In this document: positions 8,899 to 19,109 of the stretch, piece after piece
Numbering within the stretch: position 1 is the first letter of the stretch
How the letters are laid out: every line of letters begins with the position of its first letter
From: Diploptera punctata
Lineage: Eukaryota > Arthropoda > Insecta > Blattodea > Blaberidae
Reading direction: 5' to 3'
DNA: 64,000 bases
Assembly (NCBI GenBank): GCA_030220185.1
Contig: JASPKZ010010275.1
Location: forward strand, 62,001 to 126,000
Notes under the pieces: model-generated
What the model saw: the letters and a program-made list of their open reading frames with translations, nothing else
Told to the model about the DNA's origin: nothing
The model's database searches: none
Position numbers and translations under genes: made by a program

Positions 8899-9432
8899 AG
8901 AAGCCCTACTGGCTATAAAGTAGTGTTAAATTCCCAATAAATGTCTTCTTAACTAAGAAGCTGCCATTTGCAAAGATAGAAGCTATGGTTTCAAGCATTT
9001 GGCGCGAGGGAATTACAACGTACATAAGAGAAAAATTTGCGTCTAGATCACAACTCGCCTCGGTAGCTCAGTTGGTAGAGCACTTGGCCCGGAAAGCCAA
9101 GGGTCCCGGGTTCGAGTCCCGGTCTAGGCGAAAATTTTTCTCTTCAAATATAATTTATCCTTCTATGAGAAGTGTTAAATTAATAATAAAAATCGTCAAT
9201 AGAAGCCCTACTGGCTATAAAGTAGTGTTAAAATCCCAATAAATGTCTTCTTAACTAAGAAGCCGCCATTTGCAAAGATAGAAGCTATGGTTTCAAGCAT
9301 TTGGCGCGAGGGAATTACAACGTACATAAGAGAAAAATTTGCATCTAGATCGTAACTCGCCTCGGTAGCTCAGTTGGTAGAGCACTTGGCCCGGAAAGCC
9401 AAGGGTCACGGGTTCGAGTCCCGGTCTAGGCG
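8829..9432 (+). mobile_element. SINE family B tandem dimer
   Basis: Two nearly identical 302-bp units (8829-9130 and 9131-9432). Each ends in a tRNA-like segment starting CTCGGTAGCTCAGTTGGTAG (A box) and containing GGGTTCGAGTCCCGG (B box). CGCCT/AGGCG closes an acceptor-like stem. The preceding body holds TTTGGCGCGAGGGAATTACA. I call this a tRNA-derived SINE, not tRNA genes, because it recurs with the same body at four more places. Confidence 0.8.
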
Positions 9433-9634
9433 AAAATTTTTCTCTTCAAATATAATCATTTTATTTCTAAAATAAAATTAAAATTCAGTGCTATATTTTC
9501 TCAATAATTTTAACTTGTGTATGTTGGCAATCCTGAATTACCAACCTATAAATTTGTGTCAAAACTCCACGCTTGTCTTGTCTTTTGTTAGAAATCTGAA
9601 CTACAGATCAGAATTCCCCAACATAAATTGTAGT

Positions 9635-9960
9635 GATGTTTTTATTATTAATTTAACACTTCTCACTGAAGGATAAATTATATTTGAAGAGAAAAATTTT
9701 CACCTAGACCGAGACTTGGACCCGGGACCGGCTTTCTGGGCCAAATGCTCTACCGACTGAGCTACTGAGGCGAGTTTCGATCTAGATGCAAATTTTTCTC
9801 TTATATATGTTGTAATTTCCTCGTGCCAAATGCTTTGAAACCGTTGCTTCTATCTTTGCATATGGCGGCCTCTTAGTTAAGAAGGCATTAATTGTGAATT
9901 TAACACTACTTTATAAAGCCAGCAGGGCTTCTATTGATGTTTTTACACACTTTATATTAG
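9635..9960 (-). mobile_element. SINE family B copy, inverted
   Basis: Reads on the minus strand with the same body and tRNA-like segment (9705-9775). The A box is altered to CTCAGTAGCTCAGTCGGTAG. Confidence 0.75.
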
Positions 9961-9984
9961 CTTGACCTGTATCTATCTATATAT

Positions 9985-10450
9985 CTATGTAACGGAATCT
10001 TTCAATGCGATTTTCACCCACTTAAAATCATTGGATCGACTTGAAACTTTGTATACTTGTAGAGGACCCGTGACAATACAATAATTTCATATTTATTTTC
10101 TAAAATCCTGGCCATAATCATCAGAAAATTAAAAAAAGTGTTTTTATATCAATGTAACGGAATCTTTCAACGCGATTTTCATCCACTTAGAAACATTGGA
10201 TCGACTTGAAACTTTGTATACGTGTAGAGGACCCATGACAATACAATAATTTCATATTTTGTTTCTAAAATCCTGGCCAGAATCATCTGAAAATCAAAAA
10301 AATGAAAACTGGTATAATAGGTTGCAGACTTGTCGACTTTTTAGTCAATCGTTGTAAGAGCTCAGTTGGTAGAGCAGTGAACTCTTAGTGGTATATAATT
10401 TCAGTAATCCATACGTCGCTGGTTCAAATCTGGCTGGGAGGGTTTTTTTT
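9985..10450 (+). repeat. Duplicated 165-bp repeat plus tRNA-like segment
   Basis: AACGGAATCTTTCAATGCGA begins a block at 9991 that repeats at about 10156 with few changes (GGATCGACTTGAAACTTTGT in both). At 10355-10440 lies a tRNA-like piece with AGCTCAGTTGGTAGAGCAG and GGTTCAAATC, separated by an unusually long middle region. Confidence 0.55.
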
Positions 10451-10585
10451 TTATAGAAGAGTATTACTTTTAGCTCATACTACAATAGTATCGAATTTAA
10501 AGATATTTACATTTTTATCTTATTCTGTAAAATATTAAAACTAAAAAATAAAAAACAAATAATAATTTTTAAAAACTAAAAGAAC

Positions 10586-11005
10586 ACGCTTTATTAGAAA
10601 ACTAAAAAATGAAAAATAATTTTAATTTCCAATAAGCTTGGGATAAAATAAAGTGGTGAACAAAAAAAATCATCTCCAACACATATAGAATAAAATTAGA
10701 GTTATCAACAAAAAGAAAATAATTTTACCATCAAAAGCGTGGGGTGCTTTTTATGATTTTTACATTTTCTTCTTAGAGAGCTTACTTTTACCAATATCTG
10801 TTTATTATCAAATATATTAATTGATATAGAGCACCCCACGCTTTTGATGGTAAAATTATTTTCTTTTTGTTGATAACTCTAGTTTTATTCTATATGTGGT
10901 GGAGATGAATTTTTTGTTGACCACTTTAATTTTATCCCAAGCATATTGGAAATTAAAATTATTTCTCATCTTTTAGTTTTCTAATAAAGCGTGTTCTTTT
11001 AGTTT
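10586..11005. repeat. Long inverted repeat with about 80-bp loop
   Basis: Arms of about 165 bp (10586-10752 and 10830-11003) with few mismatches; the innermost stretch AGCACCCCACGCTTTTGATG mirrors the left arm. No ORF or transposase. Could be a MITE or the foldback of one; no TSD was identified. Confidence 0.75.
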
Positions 11006-11039
11006 TTTAAAACTATTATTTATTTATTATTCATTTAAC

Positions 11040-11560
11040 ACTTCTCACTGAAGGATAAATTATATTTGAAGAGAAAAATAATAATAAAAACATCAATAGA
11101 AGCCCTACAGCTTTATAAAGTAGTGTTAAATTCCCAATTAATGTCTTCTAACTAAGAGGCCACCATATGCAAAGATAGAAGCAACTATGATGATCTTGAA
11201 GAAGATTTTCGGGCTGTAGGCCATGGTCGTGAGGCTTGTAGTTCCCCGACGTTTCGCCAGAGACTGCATCTGGCGAAACGTCAGGGAACTACAAGCCTCA
11301 CGACCACGGTCTACAGCCCGAAAATCTTCTTCAAGATCATCATAGAAACTCCGGCCGTGAAAGTCTACGTGAATACAATAGAAGCAACTGTTTCAAAGCA
11401 TTTGGCGCGAGGCAATTACAATATATAAAGAGAAAATTTTGTATCTAGATCGCAACTTGCCTTGTTAGCTCAGTTGGTAGAGCATTTGGCCCGGAAAGCC
11501 AAAGGTCCCAGGTTCGAGTCTCAGTCTAGGCAAAAATTTTTCTCTTCAAATATAAATTAT
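11040..11560 (+). mobile_element. SINE family B interrupted by a hairpin element
   Basis: The SINE-B body starts at 11040 and its tRNA-like part is at about 11455-11532. Between them, about 11187-11385, is an inserted near-perfect hairpin with arms of about 95 bp (ATGATGATCTTGAAGAAGAT at its edge, loop near 11266). The flanking word GATAGAAGCAACT reappears after the hairpin as AATAGAAGCAACT, which looks like a duplication made on insertion. Confidence 0.7.
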
Positions 11561-11685
11561 AGTGTCAAGTTTACTAATAAAATTGTATTTTTAATCCTCT
11601 AGAAAAGTAATATTCTTTATTCTGCAAGATTAGTTCAAACAAATTTTCTAACTTTTTTATTATTGAAAGTATTGTTGAAACTTAC

Positions 11686-11912
11686 GTCAAAGCCCTGCAA
11701 GCGGCCTACATCCATCATGTCGTTGGCAGCCTTGGGCACGACTTGCATCACCTGCATTGCTAGACGTATGATTCGGTTTCACTCGGCAAATTTGCTCTTT
11801 CCGTGTATTTGTAGATGTCTCGAAGCAACAACTGATATTTCATTATTCGCTGAACTGGTTTTATCAGCAAATCACATAACTGCAATTTGTGGCCTAACTT
11901 TTGTCTTAAATC
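11686..11912 (-). CDS. trio: Trio-family RhoGEF exon: C-terminal part of DH2 domain, one-base frameshift
   Basis: The acceptor TTTTTACAG precedes [20 protein letters not shown] and continues [20 protein letters not shown], the conserved helix block of DH domains that contacts Rho GTPases. The frame breaks after LPSETES near 11767. The neighbouring frame continues [20 protein letters not shown] and GRLQGFD to donor GTAAGT. The length is 227 bp; one added base gives 228 bp, phase 0 to 0. It lies between YIETYFE (exon at 16316) and GKITAQG (exon at 7391), the exact order of Trio. Confidence 0.92.
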
Positions 11913-12074
11913 CTGTAAAAATTAATTATGCAGCTTTAAATATTATGCACAAACTTTTTTTTACATCAAACCAGTGATTTTCAACCTGTCTTCCCTACAC
12001 TTATAACCACAGCTCCCCTGGTTTAACCTGGTAACACGTTTGAATTTAGCTTGAACCAGAATTATTATCATAAG

Positions 12075-12185
12075 TAACGCCACGAGTGATTTCCAAATTA
12101 TCTATAAATTCACAACTCACGAAGTGAGGAATGAATTTATCTAGAGAATTTGGAAATCAAGAGTGGCATTTGTTAGGACTATTTA
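12075..12185 (+). repeat. Repeat family C fragment
   Basis: CACGAGTGATTTCC, ACTCACGAAGTGAGGA and GGCATTTGTTAGGACTATTT are shared with the longer copies at 43.2, 50.7 and 54.2 kb. Confidence 0.7.
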
Positions 12186-12239
12186 ACAAAGATCATAAGT
12201 ACTTTTCTTAATACCACTAAATTTGTACTGAAATTTGAA

Positions 12240-12470
12240 GTTGAAGTTATGAACTTCGAAATTCCCGCAAATTTGACCTGATCCAGAGGTTCATCGGTCC
12301 ACCAACAGAGGGAAGAAGAAGAGTTTCTTCCGATCGACATAACATCAGACGCCAAGAAAGTATTGAAGATGGAGACCGTTGTAATCTCGAAATTGCGATC
12401 TACTTAGAAAAACAGAGGAGAGTAAGAAACATTTAATTTCACCATAAATTAAACCTCATGGTGATTAATT
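12240..12470 (+). mobile_element. PLE 3' end
   Basis: Encodes MNFEIPANLT, has a hammerhead-like motif at 12358-12405, then AGGAGAGTAAG and the box AAACCTCATGGTGATTAATT. Confidence 0.6.
12358..12405 (+). ncRNA. Hammerhead-like motif, C3 changed
   Basis: Helix I AAGTA/TACTT (5 pairs), core TTGAAGA (first C replaced by T), helix II GAGA/TCTC, GAAA, then helix III AT..AT and triplet ATC. Everything but C3 fits. Confidence 0.5.
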
Positions 12471-12499
12471 CCTGTAAAAGTTAAATTGCAATCTTAGTT

Positions 12500-12770
12500 G
12501 GTTATCACTGATTGTGAACCTATTTGGCAATAAATAATATGATCAAGTTGCAGTGAATAAACATAACCTCACATTTCTGGTTTATTTTCAAACATCGCCA
12601 TTTACATTAAATATATAAATATTAGTAACTATATTTAAATAGTGATTTGTGAGTAAACAGCTTAATTTTATTCGTTACATAGTCCTAACAAATGCTACCC
12701 TTGATTTCCAAATCTTCTAGATAGACTGAAAATCATTCGTGGCATTATTTATGACAACTTGTGGAAAGGA
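12500..12770 (-). repeat. Repeat family C, minus-strand copy
   Basis: Shares GGCAATAAATAATATGATCA, ACAGCTTAATTTTATTCGTT and TAGTCCTAACAAATGC with the copies at 43.2, 50.7, 53.3 and 54.2 kb. Confidence 0.7.
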
Positions 12771-13417
12771 AAACATAATAAAGAATTACAATTACTAGCA
12801 GATCTCGGTATTGTCTCACACATAAGGCTTGCCCATTTGAGATGAATTGAACATATTAATAGAATACCAAATAATGGAAAGATGAAACAAATCTGTTTTT
12901 AATCTCCAGGAACCAGATTAAGGCAATATAGTCGTTATCCGGGTCAAAAAATGCATGAAAATTTGGTCCCAAATAGGTGGTCATATATTATGTCCTTTTA
13001 ATGATATCACACTGAACATTTTTATGGAAGCTGAGGGGGATGAAAGTTATGGTGCTGGAAAATTCTAAATGTGAATTTTTAAGGTTAGAACATGTAATTA
13101 ATTTTCTTTTTTTTTTCCGAAAGTTACATTTTTCATTGCATTGGTGCACTTTTCTCAAAAACCATTTAACCTAGGGTCATGAAATTTTCAGAGCATGTTA
13201 ACAGGTGTATGTTTGTATGAACCATGCAAGATTGTAAATAAATTTTAGAAAATATTCATATTACGAGGGTGGATCAAATATAAACCGGAATTTGTATCTG
13301 GAGACTCTGGTAGCAAACTGCAAAGGTTGCAGTTTGGAGGGGAAGTTGGTGGGGGTGTCTGGAGTAGGGATCTTGATGTGTCGCACTCCGAAGAGCGGCC
13401 TCTTGCTTCAGTACACC

Positions 13418-14067
13418 ATGAGCAAGCAAGAGGTACACACATCTGTTGCGCAACGCATTATTATTAAGTTTTTGGCGAAAGAAGGCACTAAACCTTCTGA
13501 AATTTTGAGAAGGCTCCATGCGCAGTTTGGGGAAGCAACCCTTTCGAAGACGCAGGTGTATGATTGGCACAAAAAAATTTTAGCGGGCTGGGATTCAGTG
13601 GAAAATGAGCCCCACCAAAGACGGCAACGAACAAGCATCACTGCAGACAGCATTCGTGCTGTAAGGGACCTTATTGAGGAGGATCAGCGCGTAACAATTT
13701 CTGAAATTGCTTCACACGTTGGAATAAGCTTCGGAAGTGTTCAAGCCATCATCAGTGATGAACTCAAATTCCGAAAATTGTCTACCAGGAACAAAAAAAA
13801 ATGCATTGGACATCGACGAAAATGCATTGGACACCTCTGGAACATCCTCCTTACAGTCCAGATTTGTCATCCTGTGACTACCATTTGTTTGGGCCACTGA
13901 AAAAAGACCTGGGAGGAAGGCGGTTTGGTGACAATGCAGCGGTAGAGGAGTCCGTGCGCAACTGGCTGACTACACGTCATCCCTCATTCTTCAAGGACGG
14001 CATCAAAAAGTTGCCAACTCGATGGCAAAAGTGTGTTGGAAATGCAGGAAACTATGTAGAAAAATGA
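13418..14067 (+). pseudogene. mariner transposase, internally deleted
   Basis: From MSKQEVHTSVAQ the frame gives the paired HTH DNA-binding region (SEILRRLHAQFG..SKTQVYDWHKK; then VTISEIASHVGISFGSVQAI). After RKLSTRNKKK near 13800 the middle of the protein, with the first two catalytic aspartates, is gone. Another frame resumes with HPPYSPDLSSCDYHLFGPLK, holding the third aspartate of the DD34D triad, and runs to a normal C-terminus GNYVEK. It cannot be active. Confidence 0.92.
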
Positions 14068-14109
14068 GGTGGTGGTTTTATATTTTTTGTTAATTCAATA
14101 AAATTGTAA

Positions 14110-15165
14110 ACAATAATTGACAGTATCAATAGAAAAGAACTGTATATAGCAATGGAAGAATTTAAAATACCACAGAAACTTATTAGGTTGGTTAAGACGA
14201 CAATGGAGAATAGTCAATGTCTGGTCAGAATTCAAAAAGACTTGTCAAAACCTTTTGAACCCTCGGACAGATTAAGACAAGGAGACTCACTTTCAATGCT
14301 TACTTTTTAACATAGCGCTGGAAAGAGTTATTAGAAATACTGACATCCACTTGAGAGGTACAGTATTCCATAAATCAATACAGGCATTGACTTATGCAGA
14401 TGATATTGATATTATCGGTAGGACTGAAAATGATATAAGAAAAATATTTAAAGCGTTAAATAAAGCAGCAAATAAAATGGGTCTCCAGATAAATGAAGAA
14501 AGAACAGAATACATGGTCTGTAATGAAATAAGAAATATAAAAGAAAGGAACAACAAATACAATAGAGAATTTTAAATGTGATAATTTGAAAGTTTTGTAT
14601 ATCTGGGATCCAAATTTACAACACTAATGATATTAAAGACCCTCCATGGTATCTTTACCTTGTCGTGGTGGAGTGGCTTGTGTGCTTAAATGATCCTGAG
14701 AGCTATGCTGGCGGTAGCATTGCTGCCGATAGGGTTACCCATGCCGGACTGGTCGAAGGTGATAACCCAGACGAAAAAAGTACCTTGGTCGAAAGAGTGA
14801 TGATCTTTCACCGTAAAAATAGAACCGTCAAGAAATGCGGACATGGGTTCAACTGGGGTAAAATTTTCCGGAGGTCAAATAGTCCCCCATTCGGTTCTCC
14901 GGGCGGGGACTACTTCAGGGAACCCATGCCAAAGAGACGTGCATGGAAGCTTCTTGTAGGAAAGCCAGAGGGAAAACGCCCAGTTGGTAGACCAAGAATG
15001 AGGTGGGAGAATAACATTAACTATGATTTGAGGGAAGTAGATTATACAGGGAATGATTGGAAAGCATTAGCTCAGGATAGGGATGTATGGAGAGCTTATG
15101 TCCGTGCGGCCATGAACCTACGGGTTCGATAGTGCCAGTGAGTAAGTAAGTAAGTAAGTAATTCT
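14110..15165 (+). mobile_element. LINE inserted in mariner, internally rearranged
   Basis: 14110-14575 holds RT palm pieces (RQGDSLS, then ALTYADDIDIIGRTENDI). 14640-14930 is a 5'-region segment of a related LINE (AGGSIAADRVTHAGLVEGD). It jumps directly to the LINE C-terminus KLLVGKPEGKRPVGRPRMRW ending VRAAMNLRVR, with an (AGTA)n tail. The middle is deleted. The same C-terminus occurs at 45.6-46.3, 60.7 and 61.2 kb. Confidence 0.85.
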
Positions 15166-15699
15166 GGTGTATATTTGATTCACCCTCGTACTTAATGTTT
15201 TACATATAAAATAAGTCATTAATTTATTGACGCATACTAACTAGAGCCATACGGCCATAAAAATGCATATATTAAAGTAATAATGCATGGTCACATACAG
15301 TGATGATGAGCAGTTAAAATGTCATTGCCATCAGAATTACAGGATATGAGTAAAGTGTACCAATGTAAGGTAATGTAATGTCACATTTTAAAAAAATCTT
15401 TAAATTAAAAAAAATCCTTCTTCATAACAAAGTGTATGTTAACCATTCTAGGCTAAATCCAAAGCAGGAAGTCCCCAGATATACCATACAAATTTTCAGT
15501 GTGATATCATTAAAAGGCCATAATATATAACCACCGATTTGGGACCAATGTTCATGCATTTTTTGACCCAGATAACGACTATCTTTGCCTTAAGAGGAAG
15601 ACCTGAGAATAGATGGTGGGATTGTGTGTGCAAAGATCTTAAAAATGTAAAATAAAGAGTTGGGAAAAGTTTTATATGGAGAGGGACGTCTGAAGGAGG

Positions 15700-16285
15700 C
15701 TCATCGAGGAGGCAAAGGACCTTATCGGCCTGCAGTGCCCTTGAACAAAGTAGATTTCTGGTACAAATCTCACTAAATGAAAGTGCCAGTAGCCTCTGCC
15801 CGCTCCTGGAATTTCCTTCCTCAAGATATCAGGGGTTGCCGCACACTTGGCACTTTTAAGTCACGCTTATACAGTTACCTGTTGTCTAATAATTAATTTT
15901 TCTCCATTTATTTAAATTTATACTATGTCATTCATAATCTTTTTGTCGTTTTTTTATATATCTTGTACATATTATATATTTAATTTGTTAAATTTAGAGT
16001 AAATCAAAATACATTATAAATATTAATTGTATTGCATTTCTTCTTCTTCTTTCTTCTTCTTCCGAATGCAGTATTGGGTGATGATGCCCGTTCTGCGACT
16101 ACAAAAACTGATCTTTCCATTGGTTGAAGGGTTGTACTGCATTTATAACATGTAATTGTTTATGTATAATGTAATTTAGATGTAAGACTATTTTTTTTTT
16201 GTATTTTTTTAAAACCTGGTTGAGTGGCAGACAAGGCCTTAACTCTGCCAGGTGAAATAAAGCTAAAATAAAAAATAAATAGAAT
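15700..16285 (+). mobile_element. LINE 3' end with 3'UTR
   Basis: A broken frame resembles the SWNFLPQDIRG..LGTFKSRLYSYL type of LINE C-terminus. The 3'UTR carries CTGGTTGAGTGGCAGACAAG and AATAAAGC, matching 5720-5770. Confidence 0.55.
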
Positions 16286-16315
16286 ATTTTAGCATGAATA
16301 AAGAATGTTACTAAC

Positions 16316-16475
16316 CTCAAAGTATGTTTCAATGTATTCTGACACAATATATTCGGATACTGGTTTATTCTGGCAGTACACAACATACATTTGAAGTTTA
16401 CGTTCGTATCTTTTGAACAACGGTCCCAATTCTGCAGGCTGATCTACACATTTTTCTAGTGCCTTCAAGAAAAAA
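16316..16475 (-). CDS. trio: Trio-family RhoGEF exon: middle of DH2 domain
   Basis: The acceptor TATTTTTCAG is followed by one base that completes Asp (GA from the previous exon plus T), then [53 protein letters not shown] and donor GAG/GTTAGT. This is the second conserved block of the DH domain, nearly identical in pattern to animal Trio GEF2. At 160 bp it is phase 2 to 0 and intact. Confidence 0.95.
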
Positions 16476-16657
16476 CTGAAAAATAATAAAATCACAGCAA
16501 ATATTGCATTTATAGAATCCCCAAATATTTTAATGAATAAAACATAACAATATATATTTATTATATTATGCATTTAGGAACAGGATATTTTCTTTTATTA
16601 ACAATCAATTGTCATTTAGATAGAATTTTTTATCACTCACCTCATATTGTTCTTCTT

Positions 16658-16708
16658 GACTATAAACTAGTTTCAGAACATCGTTTCTGTTCCATCCTCA
16701 GTATCGTC
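16658..16708 (-). ncRNA. Hammerhead ribozyme motif, intact core
   Basis: Helix I GACGATA/TATAGTC (6 of 7 pairs), core CTGAGGA, helix II GGAAC/GTTCT, GAAAC, helix III AC/GT within palindrome ACTAGT, triplet GTT. All core bases are present. ACTAGT favours helix III formation between two molecules. Confidence 0.78.
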
Positions 16709-16890
16709 ACGACCATTGTTCAGTCGTCTTGAAGAGCCGTCCTTGGCTCCTTCCATTGGCAGACTGAAAAACCTCGAAACCAGATCATTCTCACCGGGAA
16801 TTTCACCAGAATGACCTGGTTTTGAGGTTTTTCAGTCAGCCACTGGAAGGAGCGAAGGACAGTTCTTCAAGACGACAGAACAATGGTCGT

Positions 16891-16940
16891 GACAATACTG
16901 AGAAGGGAACAGAACTATGTTCCGAAACTAGTTTATAGTC
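16891..16940 (+). ncRNA. Hammerhead motif, G8 mutated
   Basis: The opposite arm of the foldback. Helices I and II (GGGAAC/GTTCC) are kept, but the core reads CTGAGAA, losing G8; predicted inactive. Confidence 0.6.
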
Positions 16941-16993
16941 AAATAAGAAGAACAATATGAGGTGAGTGATAAAAAATTCTAGCTAAATGAATA

Positions 16994-17555
16994 TACAGTG
17001 TGATTCAGAAATATGGCTATACGTATGATTGCATTTTGTGACGAAAATATATTATTAAAGGAAATATGATGTTATCATTGGAAAGGGAATCCTTCAAATT
17101 ACACAATAGAACAAAACAAATCACTTACAACATCACTAAGCAAGTCACTTTATTGCTTCAAACTGTTCGCCGTTTACATCCAAGCTAATTGGCAACGCTT
17201 TGGGAAGTCATTCATTGCGTTATGATACATGTTTAGAGGAATAGCTCTAATTTCTTCCTCAATCACTAATTTCAGCATGTCGACGGCTGCAATGCTACGT
17301 TAAACTCACGTCTTGCCCGTCTTGCGACCTCACGATCATTAGCATACGTTATTGCACAAGCAGCAATTGTAATTTGCTGTTGCATATTCAATGCCATTTT
17401 CACTAATGATGTAAGTTCTACACTGTTTTGTTTTATTCCATTGTTGTAATATGAATAATTGCCTTTCCAATGGTAATTTTATATTTCCTGTAATGGTAAT
17501 ATTTTCATCACACAACACGATCAAACGTATAGCCATATTTATGATTCACCCCGTA
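16994..17555. mobile_element. Non-autonomous TA-target DNA transposon, copy 1
   Basis: TA at 16994-16995 and 17554-17555. The ends CAGTGTGATTCAGAAATATG and CGGGGTGAATCATAAATATG (complement) form inverted repeats that continue GCTATACGT. 558 bp. A minus-strand fragment (DREVARRARREF; NDFPKRCQLAW) may be a transposase remnant. A sister copy is at 49535-50140. Confidence 0.8.
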
Positions 17556-17624
17556 CATCATAGTGTGAATTCCTAAAATAAGTAATCAATTGTCAATTTC
17601 ATTACATTTATAATAAAAACATAC

Positions 17625-18540
17625 AAAAAAGTATGCCTGAAATTTAATTTGAACCTTCAGCTGTAGGTACTGATTCTCTAGATGGGATAATAATCAGATA
17701 AAACAAACTATCTAATTAATGAAAATGTGGACTTTATATAAACATTGAGAAAACTAAATATCTGTGTATTGGAGAAGAAATGTAAAATATAAATTTCAAC
17801 AATGGAGAAGAACTAAAACCTAGTATTGAATGCACTTATTTAGGAACAAAATTAGACCATTCAGGCGATAACACAATGGAAATTAAAAATAGAATCGCAC
17901 AAACAAAACAAGCAATAAATGCTTTAAACTCTGTTTGGTGGAGCAAAAATATTACAAAAAATAGAAAATTACAAATATATCAAACCATAATTCAGAGCAT
18001 TTTAACATATGGTGCTGAAGTCTGGCAAATTCCTACCAGGGAAATGAAAAGAATTTTAAGTACAGAAATGGATGTTTTAAGAAGATCAGCTGGAAAATCT
18101 AGAATGGATAGAATACAAAATAAATAAGGGAAATTATGGCTGTACAAGAGGAGCCAGACATCATAGATATTATAGAAAAGAAAAGATTACAGTGGTATGG
18201 CCATGTCAAAAGAATGCCAGAGCAAAGATTGCCTAAAATTGTTATGGAATGGATCCCAATGGAAAGGAGGAAGAGAGGAAGACCGAAGAAAACTTGGATA
18301 GAAGGGGTACAAGCAGCTATGAATATCAGAGGAATGGAGGAAGATCAATGGATGGACAGAGAGGAATGGCATTTGGTTTCTGGAAGACGGCGGCAGCTGC
18401 CATGATACCGGACGATGATGAAGTATGGATTTTCATCAAGTAAACACCAACTCAATTGATTACAAAAAAGTATGCCTGAAATTTATTTTGAACCTGCAGC
18501 TGTAGGTGCTGACGCTGTACATGGGATAATCATCAGATAA
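17625..18540 (+). mobile_element. LINE 3' part flanked by a 90-bp direct duplication
   Basis: Frames at 17876-18127 (ILTYGAEVWQIPTREMKRIL) and 18136-18405 (LQWYGHVKRMPEQRLPKIVM, then KRGRPKKTWIEGVQ) are an RT C-terminus broken by one stop. Both sides carry AAAAAAGTATGCCTGAAATT followed by CAGCTGTAGGT and GATGGGATAAT-like sequence, about 90 bp each, with several differences, far longer than a normal TSD. Confidence 0.75.
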
Positions 18541-18556
18541 AACATAAATTACTTAC

Positions 18557-18926
18557 TCTCTATGCCATTCATAAATAGCTTCTATGTTGCCAAAAACCAT
18601 TTTGTCTTTGCCACCTTTCAAGTCTTCTGGCATTGGAATTTCGCATTCAGGATCCCTCATGAGAGCCATGTATCCTTCTACAACCTCATGGAGGTCATGG
18701 ACATAGTCCCTCTCTGTATCCAGCAGCTCGCGGAATACATACTCTCGCTTCTGTAACGCCGACGATTCACTACTGCTTTCCGCCCCACCCCCCTTGTCCA
18801 CAGCGTCCACAAGCCACACACTGCTGACTCCGAAGTTCCACTTGTACTACCCTCCAACACTTCACACCCATTTGAAGTCTCGCCGACCGTTTTGGAATCT
18901 CGATTTAATAAATTCTCGTGATTTTC
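18557..18926 (-). CDS. trio: Trio-family RhoGEF exon: start of DH2 domain, one-base frameshift
   Basis: The acceptor ATTCCTCTGCAG precedes [20 protein letters not shown], a Ser/Glu-rich linker. After SGTSESAV the frame must shift to reach [20 protein letters not shown] and [20 protein letters not shown], then [15 protein letters not shown] and [14 protein letters not shown] before donor GTAAGT: the first conserved DH block. The DH frame is closed upstream by TAG at 18847-18849, so the missing base lies between there and about 18790, probably in the G run AAGGGGGGTGGGG. 370 bp plus one base gives phase 0 to 2, exactly what the next exon needs. Confidence 0.92.
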
Positions 18927-19109
18927 CTGCAGAGGAATTACAATCAAATGTTAATTATTCATTCCAACACATTTCTTATTTCTGCTTTAACATTAAAATA
19001 GCACAGCTCCCTCCAGACACTATTTTCAGTTAAGAGAGGAAAAATTAGCTTGTAATTACATCATACCATCAACTTGTTTGTAACTCATAAGTAGTCTCTA
19101 TGTAAAACA

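Larger units (their letters stand above)
13262..15190 (+). mobile_element. mariner element with LINE inside
   Basis: TA duplications at 13262-13263 and 15189-15190 flank terminal inverted repeats CGAGGGTGGATCAAATATAA and (inverted) CGAGGGTGAATCAAATATAC. It holds a broken mariner transposase (13418-14067) and, near its right end, a LINE. Confidence 0.92.
12918..15593. mobile_element. piggyBac-like element with mariner inside
   Basis: A TTAA duplication (12918-12921, 15590-15593) and about 38-bp terminal inverted repeats: left GGCAATATAGTCGTTATCCG, right the complement of GGCAAAGATAGTCGTTATCT, both continuing GGGTCAAAAAATGCATGAA. Without the mariner it would be about 740 bp and carries no transposase, so it is non-autonomous. 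Confidence 0.88.
12775..15690 (+). mobile_element. LINE fragment split by nested insertion
   Basis: 12775-12917 encodes NKELQLLADLGIVSHIRLAH; 15594-15690 encodes GRPENRWWDCVCKDLKNVK. Joining across the TTAA at 12918-12921 and 15590-15593 gives the uninterrupted frame GTRLRGRPENRWWD. So a single LINE was opened by a piggyBac-like element. Confidence 0.8.
16630..16985. mobile_element. PLE foldback with two hammerheads
   Basis: Inverted arms of about 155 bp meet near 16800; each arm has a hammerhead and ends in the tail AATATGAGGTGAGTG. It lies only about 160 bp 5' of the exon at 16316-16475. Confidence 0.75.

Noticed and set aside
9057..9432. Two tRNA genes (CTCGGTAGCTCAGTTGG.. / GGGTTCGAGTCCCGG)
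   Set aside because: The cloverleaf is imperfect in the anticodon arm, and the units recur with the same 230-bp body at 9.7, 11.5, 20.6 and 21.6 kb, so they are SINE heads.
11663..11977. 104-codon plus-strand ORF
   Set aside because: It is antisense to the Trio DH exon, whose minus-strand reading matches a conserved domain.
18847..18872. Alternative acceptor at GAGGGTAG for the DH exon
   Set aside because: It would give an open frame ([14 protein letters not shown]) without a frameshift, but there is no pyrimidine tract and the phase would not match the upstream exons; kept only as a weaker option.
18794..19033. 79-codon plus-strand ORF
   Set aside because: Antisense to the Trio exon at 18557-18926 and its acceptor; no protein features.
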